64,000 nt of DNA, taken from the NCBI GenBank assembly GCA_950295325.1, contig OX485808.1:748501-812500 (forward strand), given 5' to 3'. Below, one piece after another: positions 1 through 17,766 of the stretch; the first letter of the stretch is position 1; each line of letters begins with the position of its first letter. A program made the position numbers and the translations under genes. The DNA is from Polytrichum commune. Lineage: Eukaryota > Streptophyta > Polytrichopsida > Polytrichales > Polytrichaceae. The notes beneath the pieces were generated by a model. That model searched no databases and had not been told where the DNA came from. It was given only the letters and a program-made list of their open reading frames with translations.

Positions 1-64
1 AGGTTCCTTGACATTGATGTATGTAATTGTGCTGCAATAACTAATGTGGTTGGTGTGAACGCAG

Positions 65-5614
<5,550 letters not shown>

Positions 5615-6589
5615 AGGTATAATTTGTACAATATAACAACGTCAAAGTTACATTCATCAATATGCAGCGTAGAAAAGTCCATCGAAACTAAACATAGTTT
5701 TCTGATGCATATACAGTAAGGTTGTTACATTTTATTCTGTAAAGCAGTGACTTACCCATCTATTCTCACACCACCTTATGATGTTGGTGCATAGTAAGAC
5801 TCATATAAAACACCATGATACCTCTGGCGTCTACCTGTGTGATTGTTGTGAACCGCATAGCAAGGCTTATAAAGCTTGAACCCTTATTCATACCTCCAAT
5901 AAACATTCTCTTATGTAGGGTGAAGAATTCTACATACATTATAGGGGTGATTTTAATTCACCATATTTTTAAAATGGATTCACACATGAATCATCAAATA
6001 AGCTTTAAAAGGTGATTAGTTGCAGGGAAGCATGTAAGTAATAAGAATATTCATAGGATATTGTATACATTTATGAACATTTTTACAGTAACATGTATTG
6101 TGGTAATTGTATTATAAGTTTTATTCCTTTGCCTATTATTCTACCCTATTTTTTTGCATGTGGTTCTTAATAACTTCCAAAGAGTGACATCCCCACGTGA
6201 AAATGATGAAGCAACATTTTACAAATCTTGCAGGTGAACATGGCGATTGATTTAGAGTAGAGTCTTTATTCATGGCAAACATGTATGCATATGCATCAGA
6301 CATATCACATTCATTAGTGTAGTGGATTATATGTACATAGAATATAATTACATGGTTTTTTCTTGCAATAGTAACTATAGTAAATATAATATTTAGTGTC
6401 AACAATTATACTAATTATAAATTGCAGTATAATGCCACCAACACTAAATGTTAACCCAACATTATTTGTCATTCCTTGTAATTTTTGGGGTGGACTATAG
6501 ATTTACAAGTGTTGCAATTACCGTCACTTACCAAGTGATTTTTCATTCCAAATGTGAATCATCCATGACAATATTTGATCACAAGTTGT
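5615..6589. other. Intergenic, downstream of GH1
   Basis: This is AT-rich sequence with many stops in all frames. It should contain the 3' UTR of the GH1 gene. No AATAAA signal can be assigned with confidence, and no other gene or element is recognisable. Confidence 0.4.
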
Positions 6590-6740
6590 TGACGAGAGAA
6601 GGTAGGGTTTGGGCCAATGGATGAACTTAACCCTAAATCCATGCCAGTATTTGTTCACTTATTTATAAGAAGTGTCATCCAAAAAGTCACCATAGTGACC
6701 TTAACTACCATATGACACTAAATACCACATTTAGTGTACT
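6590..6740 (+). repeat. Dispersed repeat R1, copy 1 (others at 58487-58640 and 60440-60505)
   Basis: All three copies share a stretch running from TTGATGAGAGAAG-like sequence through GGCCAA(T/C)GGATGA, TTGTTCACTTATT, TGTCATCC and ACCATAGTGAC to ACCATATGA. They end in a small palindrome around CACTAAAT and ATTTAGTGTA. Copy 3 holds only the terminal 60 or so bases. The palindromic end suggests a decayed DNA transposon. Confidence 0.6.
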
Positions 6741-6883
6741 ATTTACTCTGTATGGAAATAACCTAGCACAATTACTTGGAATTTCCAGCACACACGGTGG
6801 CCATATACAGTATGTTGTGACTTTGGTTAATTTCTCAAACCTTGGTCTTCAACATGCTCGAGCTACCGAATAACAATGAGTGT

Positions 6884-7300
6884 TTAGCATTCTGTTGCAA
6901 GGAACTCCATGCTTGTAGCCTGGAGTCCATGCTCACTGTAGAAGAAATCATAATGCTTGTTCTCAGATACCTCCATCGCCTTCAAAGCCTCCCCACAATT
7001 TTGCGAAGTGATTGACTTCATCTCAACAATGCAAGCTTGCTTCACATGCTTGGGAAGGAAATACTGTGAAGAAGCATCCACCACTTTGGGACCATACTTG
7101 TGCATCTTTGTGCCACCCAGCTTGAAATCCTTTGATTTGGCACAATAGACGAGGTGGAAGAGAAGCTCCAATCTCTCCTTGGTAATCGACTCGTTAAGAA
7201 TGACTTTGGGGTTGTTATACTCCAAAACAATAGGACCTTGTTCAAGCCTGTGATAAAAGTGGAGTGAACTCTCGACAAGCACATATTGATGAGTGCCCAT
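6884..7300 (-). pseudogene. BTB/POZ-like ORF, probably a fragment
   Basis: An uninterrupted 138-codon minus-strand ORF has a plausible amino-acid composition. Its middle (residues about 30-110) resembles the helical second half of a BTB/POZ domain: a KVILNESITKERLELLFHLVY segment, then VVDASSQYFLPKHVKQACI, where BTB proteins often have a 'LL.AA.KY.LP.L...C' helix. The first half of a BTB fold is missing, and no partner exon was found. BTB proteins usually act as adaptors for cullin-3 ubiquitin ligases, but this piece lacks enough sequence to assign a role. It may be a captured gene fragment or chance similarity. Confidence 0.3.
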
Positions 7301-8344
7301 AACATCTCCATCGGTTGTGAGAAATTAACAAATGCGGACTTATTCCAGTTTCCGTACACAAAGCATCTCTTACTAATCGTGTGGAAACTACTCTGATGAG
7401 AAGGAGGCGGATGGGCTCTGCCCTAGGAAAGCCCGCAGATCGAGATCCTTGAGAAGCACAAATCGAAACACAAAAGATCGCCAAGAGACAAAGCAAATCT
7501 AGCAAAGTGTGTAGAGAAGAGCCTTGCCAATGGCACCTCGATCCAAATAGGAGAACCCAAGATCACCAAGGAGGCATCAATACATCACCAAAGGAGAAAC
7601 AAGGAGTCCATTGGTAATCTCCAACAAGCAAACTTGCCAAAAACAAAGCAAACACACAAAGCAACAGCCAACCCTAAGCACGCACAAATTGGATCCCGAG
7701 ATGCATCACAAGGACCCAAATGCAGCGTGCAGAGTGCAAGAAAGAGAAGAAACCTGAATCGGGAACCACCATTCCACTTTATTCAAAGACCGAAGCAAGG
7801 TTGCCATAATGATCCTACTAACCCTAACACCCTATGCAAACCAACCGCAGACTCCTGATGCAAGCTCTACCAAGAAGATGAACTCCAACACGCCATGGAG
7901 GTCCACGAGCCCTCACATGACACACCTACATCCGAGATGACATGAGAAGCTACAACATCAACCAGAGCCTCAACCAACCAGCGCAAGCTTGCCGCATTCC
8001 GCTAGAGGACCAACTGTTCTCACTGAGGTACACCCTCTATCCACTCCTACAACCCCCACCACTCCACAAAGACTCTCCATAAAGTATCCTCATACACCCG
8101 CTCACTCCAATTAGATCCATACATTACTTGTGCACATGCACATCCCACACGATAATCGCCACAAAAACAGGTTACACGAAACTCACAAGTTCAACCATCA
8201 AGAGCTACCCCTGCAATTCCCACTTAGGTACGCCCTCCTCCCTCACAACAAAATCCCACAAAGTATCCAATGCATGCTCCTCTCGCATAGATCCATGTCA
8301 AAATGTGCACCTGCACAACCCACACATAGCCCTCCAAAAAGACA
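7301..8344. other. Gene-free stretch, A- and C-rich, left flank of the hAT element
   Basis: The sequence is rich in CAAA, CCAC and CACACC words. Two related segments occur (about 8028-8110 and 8222-8300, sharing GGTACRCCCTC and AAAGTATCC). Similar C-rich sequence resumes at 14949, right after the hAT element, so the element split one pre-existing region. Confidence 0.5.
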
Positions 8345-8352
8345 TCTCATAT
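8345..8352 (+). repeat. hAT target-site duplication, left copy
   Basis: TCTCATAT lies directly before the element and is repeated exactly at 14941-14948 directly after it. An 8-bp duplication is the hAT hallmark. Confidence 0.95.
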
Positions 8353-11300
8353 CAATGTTTGGGGAGAACCGGCGGTTAGTTACAAATGAACCGATTGGTT
8401 TGGCCAAAAAACCGGATATAGAAGGGTGTAGTCGGATGGGCAACCGATCCATATAGGGAACCAACCGGTTATTGACGGGTATTCATTTTGAATTCCCGGA
8501 TAATTCAAGGGTTCAATCTAGAAGTTCCCGGTTATTAACCGCCCCCCGAGGGTATTGACGGATACCGGCCGTGTATGGGGAGGGTCATGAGGGAGATAGG
8601 GGTCCCCTCCCCCGCCATTTCTCCACTCATTCTTCATCGCTTCCGCCTCCATCGCCTCTCCGTTGCTCTCCATTGCCGCTCCGCTGCTCTCCTCCTCCAT
8701 CGCCGCTCTGCTGATCCGCTGCTCTGCTGATCCGCTGCTCTGCTGATCCACTGATCCGCTGCTACTAGACGCTTTAGTTGGTAGGGTTGTTCTACCGGTC
8801 TTCGTCTAAACAAGAGGTACGATGCTTGTTGCTTGTTGTTCGCTCTTGAGTTGAATTCTGAATCGCTGTAAATATGAGAGAGAGAGAGACACATTGTGAT
8901 CTTCATTCTTGTCTGTGTTGCTTCCGCCTTCGACATAGTATTAGCCTGGAGGAAGATTTTGCAATCTTGTGAAATTATCGCCGCTTGAATGTGTTACAGG
9001 CTCAGCCATGTGAGGTAGTGTTTTACTTAGAATCTGTGTCTGCTTGAGTCGGCAAGGAGGTTGCACATTACTTCGATCGGATCCTCCAAACTTGGTGATT
9101 CCTTTGTGGATCTCCTCTCCATCTCCTCGAATAGGTCGACCACATTGATGTTTCGCAATGCTTTTGTGGTGATTTCTAGTGGTCTCAGCTGTGCTTTGTA
9201 GTCCCCAATTAGAATCGCGCCGAGGCTTCTACCCACAATGTGGTATTGGTGTTCATTGTAACATAATTGTCGTCGTCTTGGAGCTTACGAGAGTGCTATG
9301 TCTAGCTAGGCTGATGAATCTACGTACTCTTCCCCTGTACGTAATTCGAGGGGTGCAGTTTCCTGGCCTTATCGACGAGGTTTCAAAGAAATGTAGAAAA
9401 GGAAGAGGGGAAGGTGCCGGCCGCAGAGGCACAGACTGCACAATGTGGTGTTTTAGAGCGATTTAATAACAGTCTCAAATAGTATTAACAAACGATCTGG
9501 AGGAAGGTGCTGGCACTGCATTGAGTTTGGCAACCAGAACTTGATGCACGGAGGGAACATGAATGCTTCAAGCTGTACTCGAAGTTGATTGCTTTGGACA
9601 CAAGTTACACTGAAGGTGATGAATATTCCTTGCGCTTCTGGGCTTAGTAGCCATGGCGAAATCTTCCAGATGCAAATTAGTCACGTTGTTGAAGCGACGT
9701 CGACGTGGGTACTAATGCCTTGAACAGACGCCCCAGTGAAGTCTCTTGACACTATCGCTGATTCACAAACCTGGAAAGCGATCCTTTACAGAGTGTGCAT
9801 TTGCTCAAGGTGGCTGATCTAGCGTACTGCACTCTTAACGCTTCTAACGAGGTTTATGCGAGCTTTTTGTAAGCTTTCCTCTAGGTTGGTGAAAACGATG
9901 ATCTTGTCTTGTTGAGCGTTCTGACGCCTCTGGTCACTGGTGAGTAATTAGCCAGGGTTCTACACTTGCTTTTCTAAATCGCATGTAGCCCTGTCAAATG
10001 AAGTTGGACCTCAATGTTGGTTTTATCCTCTTTCTGATGAGGTGTCTATATGAATGTTGCATGTCATTCATGTTTCTCAGTCTTTACAGTTTGCTTCTTG
10101 TTTGTCGCAACATTAGATGTTCTTGGTTTTTGTGAAGCTGTCAAATCAAGTTGATTTCTGCTCTGAAGCTATCTGTATCAAATGTTAATCCGTCTCTTAT
10201 GTTCCAGTGCATTGTCTTGATTTGTTTCATCTTTTTTCACTTCTATACAGTACCGACATTGTAATAGCGTCTTTGTGAAGCTCTACTTCCGCTGTTGGTG
10301 AGACAGTGCAGAATTTCTCGTGCTTCCTGATTCTAATTGGTGCGGCTGTCGAAGTCTCTACGTTGGTTTTGTTTCTGATATCGAGGGGTGTGAATGTGGC
10401 ATGCTCTTCATTAATGTTTTCAGTTCATCGTCTTTCTTTGTATTTTTAACACTGAAATTTAAGTGACTCCGTTGCTTCTAAACCGAAAATTGATGCCTAT
10501 CGATTTGTACTGGGACAGTTTCGTCTCCCTTGGAACTCAAAACTCGAAACTTGTGTGCAACAAGATGAATAAGTCTATAAATTCAGGGAATTGAAGTGTC
10601 AGTGTCCACTTCCTCTAAATTGGGGGTTAACTTCGTCAGTTCCTAATTGTCTTATGTTTCCCTAGGAATGGTGCTTGTTGCACTGCGTGACTGATTGCCT
10701 TAACCAGATAGCTTACTCCACTTTCCATACCTATTCCTCTGTTTCATGATGTAGGGATACCAATTAGGTTAGTGATGCAAATTGGAGGAATTCATAGGAA
10801 GCAAATGTCTCCAGCTTCACTGTTTCAAAATGCACTATACTCCAAGCCTTGTGATGTCTAATGGCATGAGCCTTCTTCTTCAAGAAATTTCGTTGTCTCA
10901 GGGAAGATACGGAGTCTGGTAACTACTGAAATCCACAAGATTCACACTGAAGCAGGTATTATTGATCCTGTGCCTTCATAATGACATGAATCTTTCAACC
11001 CCTTCGTGGACTCTGAGCTCATGTTTGTCAATTTACGTCTTTCATTTTAAATTGGACTGCCTGTTAACTTGTCAGAATGTCGATGTACATTGACGCCAAG
11101 CTCTCTCAAGCATTCGGATTGGTTGAGCCTTTCCAAATTTGAAATGAAACAGAAACCTCAATCCTTCACAATTCACCAATCTTCCACTTACTAGACTTCG
11201 AACTGTGCAGAATTTCCAGTGTACTGAAACTAATTGCGGTATTGTAGATCACAGTTCTTGAAGTTTCATGATTTTCTTATTGCCGTGTGAGGGCTCTAGC

Positions 11301-11539
11301 TTCTTCCAGGAAATCATTCTGCATGTACTCTCTTGTTAGTGTAATCCTGTGAGGTTCAGGGTGCACTATTGACATTGTTTGAGGAATTCATCTCATCCTC
11401 TAAATTCTTACCTCACGACCTATGTGTGACACGTGCCAATTACTTGTGCAGGTGCATATCCTTTTCACGCCGCAATTGTGGGACCAAAGCATCCGCGGCT
11501 TGAAGGACGCCGGAGGTGGTTCTGCCATAAATTCTGCCA

Positions 11540-11790
11540 CAAATTTTGTTGTGGCGGTGTTCCTTTTCATTGCTGTGGCATATTAAAGTAAATACACTAG
11601 ACTGAATTCCGAGTTACTTTCATTTAGTGTACACAGCAAATTAAAGTAAATACAGAATTCGGTAATTCCGAGTCACTAAATGAAAGTAAATTTGATGTGG
11701 TATGATGTGATATACTTTAATTTCCTTTTCACTTTAGTGTACACTAGACCGAATTCCGAGTTGTAGAAGCCGTTGTAACAGATTAAAGTG
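11540..11790. repeat. Palindromic repeat cluster inside the hAT leader
   Basis: GAATTCCGAGT occurs twice and AATTCGGTAATTCCGAGT once. TTACTTTCATTTAGTG (about 11612) is answered by its inverse CACTAAATGAAAGTAA (about 11674). GTACACTAGACCGAATTCC repeats the start of the block. It looks like a small inverted-repeat element inserted in the hAT 5' region. Confidence 0.5.
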
Positions 11791-12097
11791 ATGATTGATG
11801 CAGTTTAATTTGTTTCACAGTTTGTCATGATATGTTTTGAGCACTTCAATAAACACACACACAAAATAATTTGTTGATAGTTTGTCACTTTTGATACATT
11901 TGAGCAAAAATGGAAGTTTGTCATTCAAAATTTGCTGGGTTTGTTAAGTTGCTAGGTTTTTGCATGGTTAGTGCATTTGTTGGGTTTGTTAATTTGTTGG
12001 CATTGTTAAGTTGTTGGGTTTTCGCTGGGTTAGTGCATTTGCTGTTAATTTGTTGGGTTAGTTCTAATACTTAATGCTGATTGGGTGTGCAGGTCAC

Positions 12098-14304
12098 ATG
12101 GCGAAGAGACAAAAATGCCTGCGGAGTATGTTATTTAAGAATTCAGCGAGCGATGATACACCTCTTACTCAAACTTCATCATCATCAGAAGGTTGCACAT
12201 CTCGTCCAGGTTTGACTCCTTTAGAAATTGTTGTGCGTCAATGGAATAATACATGGTACACAAAATTTGATTGGATTGACTTTGATTCTCAAACGGGTAG
12301 AGTTTTTTGCAAAGTTTGTAGACAAAAAGGGGGTAGATCAACCTTTGCCACTGTGGGCAGCATTAACATTCGGATCACAGCATTTCAAGACCATGGAAAG
12401 AATGCAGAGTATGGGCGTTTGACTTGGGCAATGCAAAAAGGTGAGCGAACAATGGAGAAAGGTATTGTAAAGGCGAATCGGGCATGTGATGGGGTCATGC
12501 ATTCTTTGTTTCAAGCTGCGTATTATGTAGGAAAAAAAATCATTCTATTTCATAAGTTTCCGGGTTTGTGTGTTTTGCTTGTAAAAGTTAAAGCTAACAT
12601 GACGGAGAAACTTTATCACGATGAGAAAAGTTGTGGTGAGATTTTATTTTGCATTTCATCCGTGGTTCAAAAAAAAGTATTAGATAGAGTTCGAGACTCT
12701 AGGTTTTTCGGTATTATGATTGATGAGTCCACGGATATATCTATAACCGCTCATCTTGTTGTTTTTGCTAGTTTTGTTGATGAGGGACTTCGTCTTTGTG
12801 TATTTTTTGGATTATTGCATATTGAAGAAGGGAAAAAATATGCATGTATAATATTTGAAACACTAACAAGGAGCATGAAAGAATGGGGGCTAGATTTTGA
12901 CAAGTGTGTGGGTTTTGGGTCGGATGGAGCATCGACCATGATCGGCAAGCAAAATGAAGTTGCCGCACGATTGAAGGACAAGGTAAATCATTTTCTAACT
13001 TTTATTCATTGTGTGGCACATAGGACTAATTTAGCGGCTATAGATGCAACAAAAGTAGGACCTTGCAAAAACATGTCAAAAGAAATATATGTTTTTTTGA
13101 ATTCAATAGCAATGTACTTTAAAAAATCATGCAAGAGGAAAAGTGCATTGCTACAATTGCAAGAAGAGCTTGCTGATTTTACAAAATGCTTGAAAAGGTA
13201 CCATAAAATTAGGTGGTTGTCACGGTGGCAAGCTGTGACAACCCTTTGTGATTCATTAGAAAGTGTATTAATTTATTTTCGAGACAATCAAGAAATGGAA
13301 GATGAAGTTGGGTCCAATATATTCAAAAAACTCCGAACCTTCAAATACATCTATTTGCTTTATTTTTTGGCGGATATTTTGCATATTTTATCAATGTTAT
13401 CATGTTTGTTTCAAAATAAATTTGTGGACATAACCACCATAGGCTCAGTGGTTAAGACTGATATTGCTCAAATCCGTATGCTCTTCATTGAGGAAAATAC
13501 GGATTTGAATTGTGAGATTTGTAATGAGCAAACCGGATATCACATTCTACCGGAATTTGGTCCTCAAAGAGGATATTTGAGGAGGTTTCCAAGCGAGATT
13601 AGAGGATGTAAGTTTCATGATGTTGATATGATAAGGGATATAACGGGATAAGACCTAATGGAGGCAGTGGCATTTCAAAAGCAATTTGCCTTAGCAGTAT
13701 GCAATGCATTAGAATATAGATTTGAGGATAACCATATTATGGCAGCGTTCAAAGTGTTGAATCCGACTAATATGCCGTCTAAACAAGTTGGGTTGGCTAA
13801 TTGAGGGGTGGTTGAATTGGAGTTGTTATGTGGCCAATATGGAGTTGAGCATGAAATTAGAGAAAGGAAAATCCCCCCATTGGTAAATTCAATTGCAATC
13901 AAGAGAGAGTTCTTTGCATTTAAATTACAAGCAACTACGATAAGAGTTTCAAATATGTTTGGTCAATGATCACTTGGAATCACACGTTAAAGGTAAAACA
14001 TGAAAACTTGTTGGTTCTAGCTGAGATAGCTAGAGTACAATGCATTAGCACGGCAAGTTGTGAAAGGTCATTTTCGGTTCAAAATTGCATAAAGACAAAG
14101 CAAAGAAATAAAATGTTAACAAAAAATTTGGAGAGTGTTTTGCGAGTTGCTTTAGAATGGCCAATTGAAGATTATTTTGATATCATTAATGAAGCCATTG
14201 GAATATGGAAAAATAACACCAAGTTTAGGTATTTATTCTCTCACCCGGAACGGTGTTTATATGGTATTTTTGCATCCGAGCAAGAAGATACTAATTTGTC
14301 GTGA
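12098..14304 (+). pseudogene. hAT transposase (ZNF862-like) pseudogene
   Basis: hAT transposases cut and paste their element with an RNase H-like core. The likely start is ATG 12098, just after a splice acceptor at 12092. The first 517 codons are open to TAA 13649-13651. They contain a BED/TTF-like zinc-finger region (RVFCKVCRQKGG with a downstream H), an MIDESTDIS catalytic-Asp block and a VGFGSDGASTM block. The same frame continues past the stop with transposase-like sequence to a second stop, TGA 13802-13804. After a frameshift near 13951-13966, ORF 13966-14304 encodes the hAT C-terminal dimerisation region (STASCERSFSVQNCIKTK). Two stops plus one frameshift make it non-functional. It sits in order and on the same strand as expected for the surrounding element. 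Confidence 0.92.
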
Positions 14305-14940
14305 TTTGTGTATCAAATGAAAATTGTTGTGTTGATGATTATTTCTACTAACCTAAACCCCTCTTACCTTCAAGGGCTTCAATTTCTCTAAGTGTGTAAC
14401 ATCATAAGGAATTTATGTTTTCATGTTTTGTATTTCAATATGTGAATTTATTCTTAGATTAAAGAAGTTCATTGGAATTACTTTGTGTTTTATTGCATGA
14501 CATGTGTATAAGAATATATGTGTAAGATAATTTTGTTCATTAATATAAGCTTAGATACTTTAAAGCAATTGGTGGTTTGTAAATCCTTAGCCCCCAACCG
14601 GTGGGGGGTATTTGAACTAGGTTCAAATACTAGGTCCAACTCCTACTAAGGATAATTTGAGTATTTGGTGAGGGAATGTAATTTAGTTGAAAAAATGTGA
14701 AAACCGGTTAAAATATTATTTAATCGGAATTTTTACCGGCTGGTTTTTTTACAGTCGGATTTTCACCGGATGTGATTTTTTATATCCAGATTTCATCCGA
14801 GCTAAAATGCCAAGTAGGGGAAATGAACCGGATGAAATGGATGAATCTAGTCCAAACCGACAAGTAATATGTAATAACCGGTTGGGCCTCATTTTAATAG
14901 GTTATTAGAGGGTTCGTTTCAAAAATCTCCCCGAACGCTG

Positions 14941-14948
14941 TCTCATAT
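14941..14948 (+). repeat. hAT target-site duplication, right copy
   Basis: TCTCATAT, identical to 8345-8352. Confidence 0.95.
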
Positions 14949-15074
14949 GCGACTCCGCAATGCAACACCTAAACTTACGCCACCATTAGAATACCTACTA
15001 CAAAACAACATCCTTCATAATACCCACTACAAAAGTGCATTGCAAATGAGCTCTCACCAATCCACACACACTAA

Positions 15075-15827
15075 GGGCCAAGTTCCATGTGCCGGTCACG
15101 GTCCCTTTTTAAAAAAATAAATGAGTGGGCCGGTGAAAAGAGGGTGGTGCCATGTGTCCATCCCTCTCACCCAAGGACCGGTACCTCCCATGGATGGGTG
15201 TCCCACATTTTGTGTTGTGCAAGAACGGGTGCCAAAGGATTGGCGGTCCTAACAGTCATAAGAAGGACATGTGCCGGTTAGAAAGCTCCGGTGACCGGAT
15301 CGGCCAGTCACCTAGGGTGCACCCTTGGATACTAAAGGCCACTTTGTTCTTCAAGTCCTTTCTTTTGAGGAGTACTCCTAGAGAACGTGTATTTTATGAT
15401 GTTTTTAGAATCTAGATCTTATATATATATATATATATACGCAAACAAACCAAAGGAAACAATCATGAAATATTTAAAATACTATTTTGGTATCATTTAG
15501 GTGTCATAGTAAAGTTTTATTAAAACAAACACATGATTATTTCACATAATTTGGAATTCATTTAATAAATGTATGGAAATTGATGTGCAAATCAAATATG
15601 AAAAGTTAAATGATGATGACCTCCATTGCCGGTGACCTTCATAAAGTGTCATGTCTTATTACTCACCAAATTTAGTTAGAAAGTAGGAAATCAAAATAAA
15701 TTGGCACCCCACATAGAAGTACCCCTTCATAAAATGGGTGACATCACCCATTTTTTGGATGATGTCACCCGTTTCTCACCACTTAAAAAACGGACTGGGA
15801 CCGGGACCGGCACATCGAACTTGCCCC
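15075..15827. mobile_element. PIF/Harbinger-type non-autonomous element, 753 bp
   Basis: The left end GGGCCAAGTTCCATGTGCCG and the right end, GGGGCAAGTTCGATGTGCCG on the minus strand, form a terminal inverted repeat of about 30 bp. GGGCC-type ends and a 3-bp TAA target are typical of PIF/Harbinger; the flanks here are TAA (15072-15074) and AAA (15828-15830). The interior has an (AT)n run at about 15419-15440 and no gene. Confidence 0.75.
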
Positions 15828-15830
15828 AAA

Positions 15831-17766
15831 GGGCCACTTTACACTATAGTGGAGAAGTCCTCCGGTCATGAATTCTAGGGGAATTTTGAAATTTGATTGG
15901 CCAAGAGTGACACTCTTGTCCATTGGTTTATACTACAGCCAAGAGTCCTTTGGTGGAGAACTTTGTACATGGATGAAAAAGTGACATGGTTGGCAATGTG
16001 GCGACATTTTTTTGAAGGGGAGTTTCCCAAAGGTCAAGTTTCTTGGGCAACCTCAAAGCCTCTAACAAGAAACTTGGCCTCCAGAGAACTCCAACTTCAA
16101 TAAAATATTTCTTACTTAGAGAAATCTCTCGGGGGGTGCACTCCATTGTCAGGTCGAACACCACGTGCGATAAAATAAATCCACTTTTTACATATAGCAT
16201 CACCAAAATGGGTCAAAATTTAATCAATTATTTTTCATGAGTAGATATACACGGTATCTATTACATAGTAAAAAATGGTAACCAAATTTAATGATTTTTT
16301 AAAAAGCAAAACATACCGTTTCTAACTAGAATGACGCAAAATTGAATTGAAACAATTACTACAAAAATTAAGATTCCTAAAAATTTCAAAAATATATACA
16401 AAAGATATTATCAATGGTTATGCATATGTAGAAAGAATATCATAAATTTTAAAATTATATATGGCATATAATATAGGGTAGCAAACTTTTATCACACGTG
16501 GTTATGAAACATAAGGGGGTGTGATCACCCCGAGAGAAATCTTTGTATTATTGTTCTCCCTCTTTAGTATGACATTTTTGGGAAATACAAAAAAGTCGTA
16601 TTATCAAGGTGTCATCTTCTCATTAATATGACAAATGACGTAAAGTTGTCATATTATTGAGGGAATACCAAAACATAAGTAATATGAGCTTAAAAATATA
16701 TACAACGAGTTTAAGCAATATAGATGGTATGAAATAATAACTTATAACTCCAAACAAATACAAATATATATTCTCATGAACTCTTAAAATAAAAGTCCAA
16801 AGATCTTTGGTGTTGCCTACCCAAGTTAGCAACTGTCATCTTATCTAAATTCCCATCTAACTTTTAGAAACTAATAATTTCATTAACACCAAAATATAAA
16901 GAGTTCTCTAATAAGAAACTAGACAACAACGATGCACGACGTTTAGCATCAAGATACTAGTGATACTATATCACCTGTGTACAAGGCAACATACTAGGCA
17001 GGAGGCCACTCTCACCCTAACCATGTCCATTCTACACTAGTAACCCTAATTACCATTAAGTTCCCAACAATAAGTGAAATTCCCAAGTGGTTCCCAAGTG
17101 AAAATGGATGTATTTTAGATGTACATTGTATAGATGAAAAGAATTCTAGCATTAACTACCTCTTCAATATGACAAAACGGAGATTCTATATGTTGCATGA
17201 TCAAGTATTGTAGTCATATAAAAGAGGGAGTTTTGAACTAAAAAGTTTGGTCTCGTAAAAATGTGTCGTAATATTGAGGGTGTCATATAAACGAGTGTCG
17301 TATTAACGAGGTTGGACTATACCAACATGTAATTTCTTTAAAAATCAATAAGAAGATAATGTTACCTACTTATTTACCTTAATTTGGATGTATTATAGAG
17401 GTGGAACACTCTCAGATAAATTATTGTCATGAAAGAAGTTCTAAAACATTTCCATGTACATTTTATATTTCTATCAATATATGTTTTTTAAATATCAATA
17501 CAATGGTCATTTAGGGGGTAAGGTTTCTACTATGGCTGGCTTTGATTGTTTTGTGAAGTACTCCGGTGGCCTTCTCCTCTTGGTGAAGTTGTCCAATACA
17601 CTTCTCCTCTAGGTGGTTACACTACGGCCGGTCAAGACATCTTAAGGCATTATTTTATTGTCTTTCCATCTTCTCCGGCATACCATCCCTCGCCTCAAAC
17701 AACCATGTCTCGGGCGAAAATTCTTGACCGACTGGTGCACTTCTCCATCATAATGTAAAGCGGCCC
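15831..17766. mobile_element. PIF/Harbinger-type non-autonomous element, about 1.94 kb
   Basis: The left end GGGCCACTTTACACTATAGT is mirrored at the right end by GGGCCGCTTTACATTATGAT (minus strand), followed in both by GGAGAAGT. It abuts the previous element with only AAA between them and is followed by TAA (17767-17769), fitting a 3-bp target duplication with one change. No transposase is recognisable inside. A hAT MITE is nested at 16128-16534. Confidence 0.75.
16128..16534. mobile_element. CTCGGGG-family hAT MITE, copy 1 (407 bp)
   Basis: The element starts CTCGGGGGG and ends CCCCGAG. It is flanked by a perfect 8-bp direct repeat AGAAATCT (16120-16127 and 16535-16542). It is inserted in the Harbinger-type element at 15831-17766, so it is the younger of the two. 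Confidence 0.88.

Larger units (their letters stand above)
8353..14940 (+). mobile_element. hAT transposon, 6588 bp, intact ends, dead transposase
   Basis: The left terminus is CAATGTTTGGGGAGA and the right terminus reads CAGCGTTCGGGGAGA on the minus strand (12 of 15 match). Perfect 8-bp duplications TCTCATAT flank it. Both subterminal regions (8366-8550 and 14700-14930) are dense in AACCGG/CCGGTT motifs, likely transposase-binding sites. The 3.7 kb between the left end and the transposase holds no convincing ORF. It probably contains the promoter, a leader and an intron ending at 12092 (TGTGCAG). The transposase at 12098 carries stops and a frameshift, so this copy is not autonomous. Confidence 0.95.
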
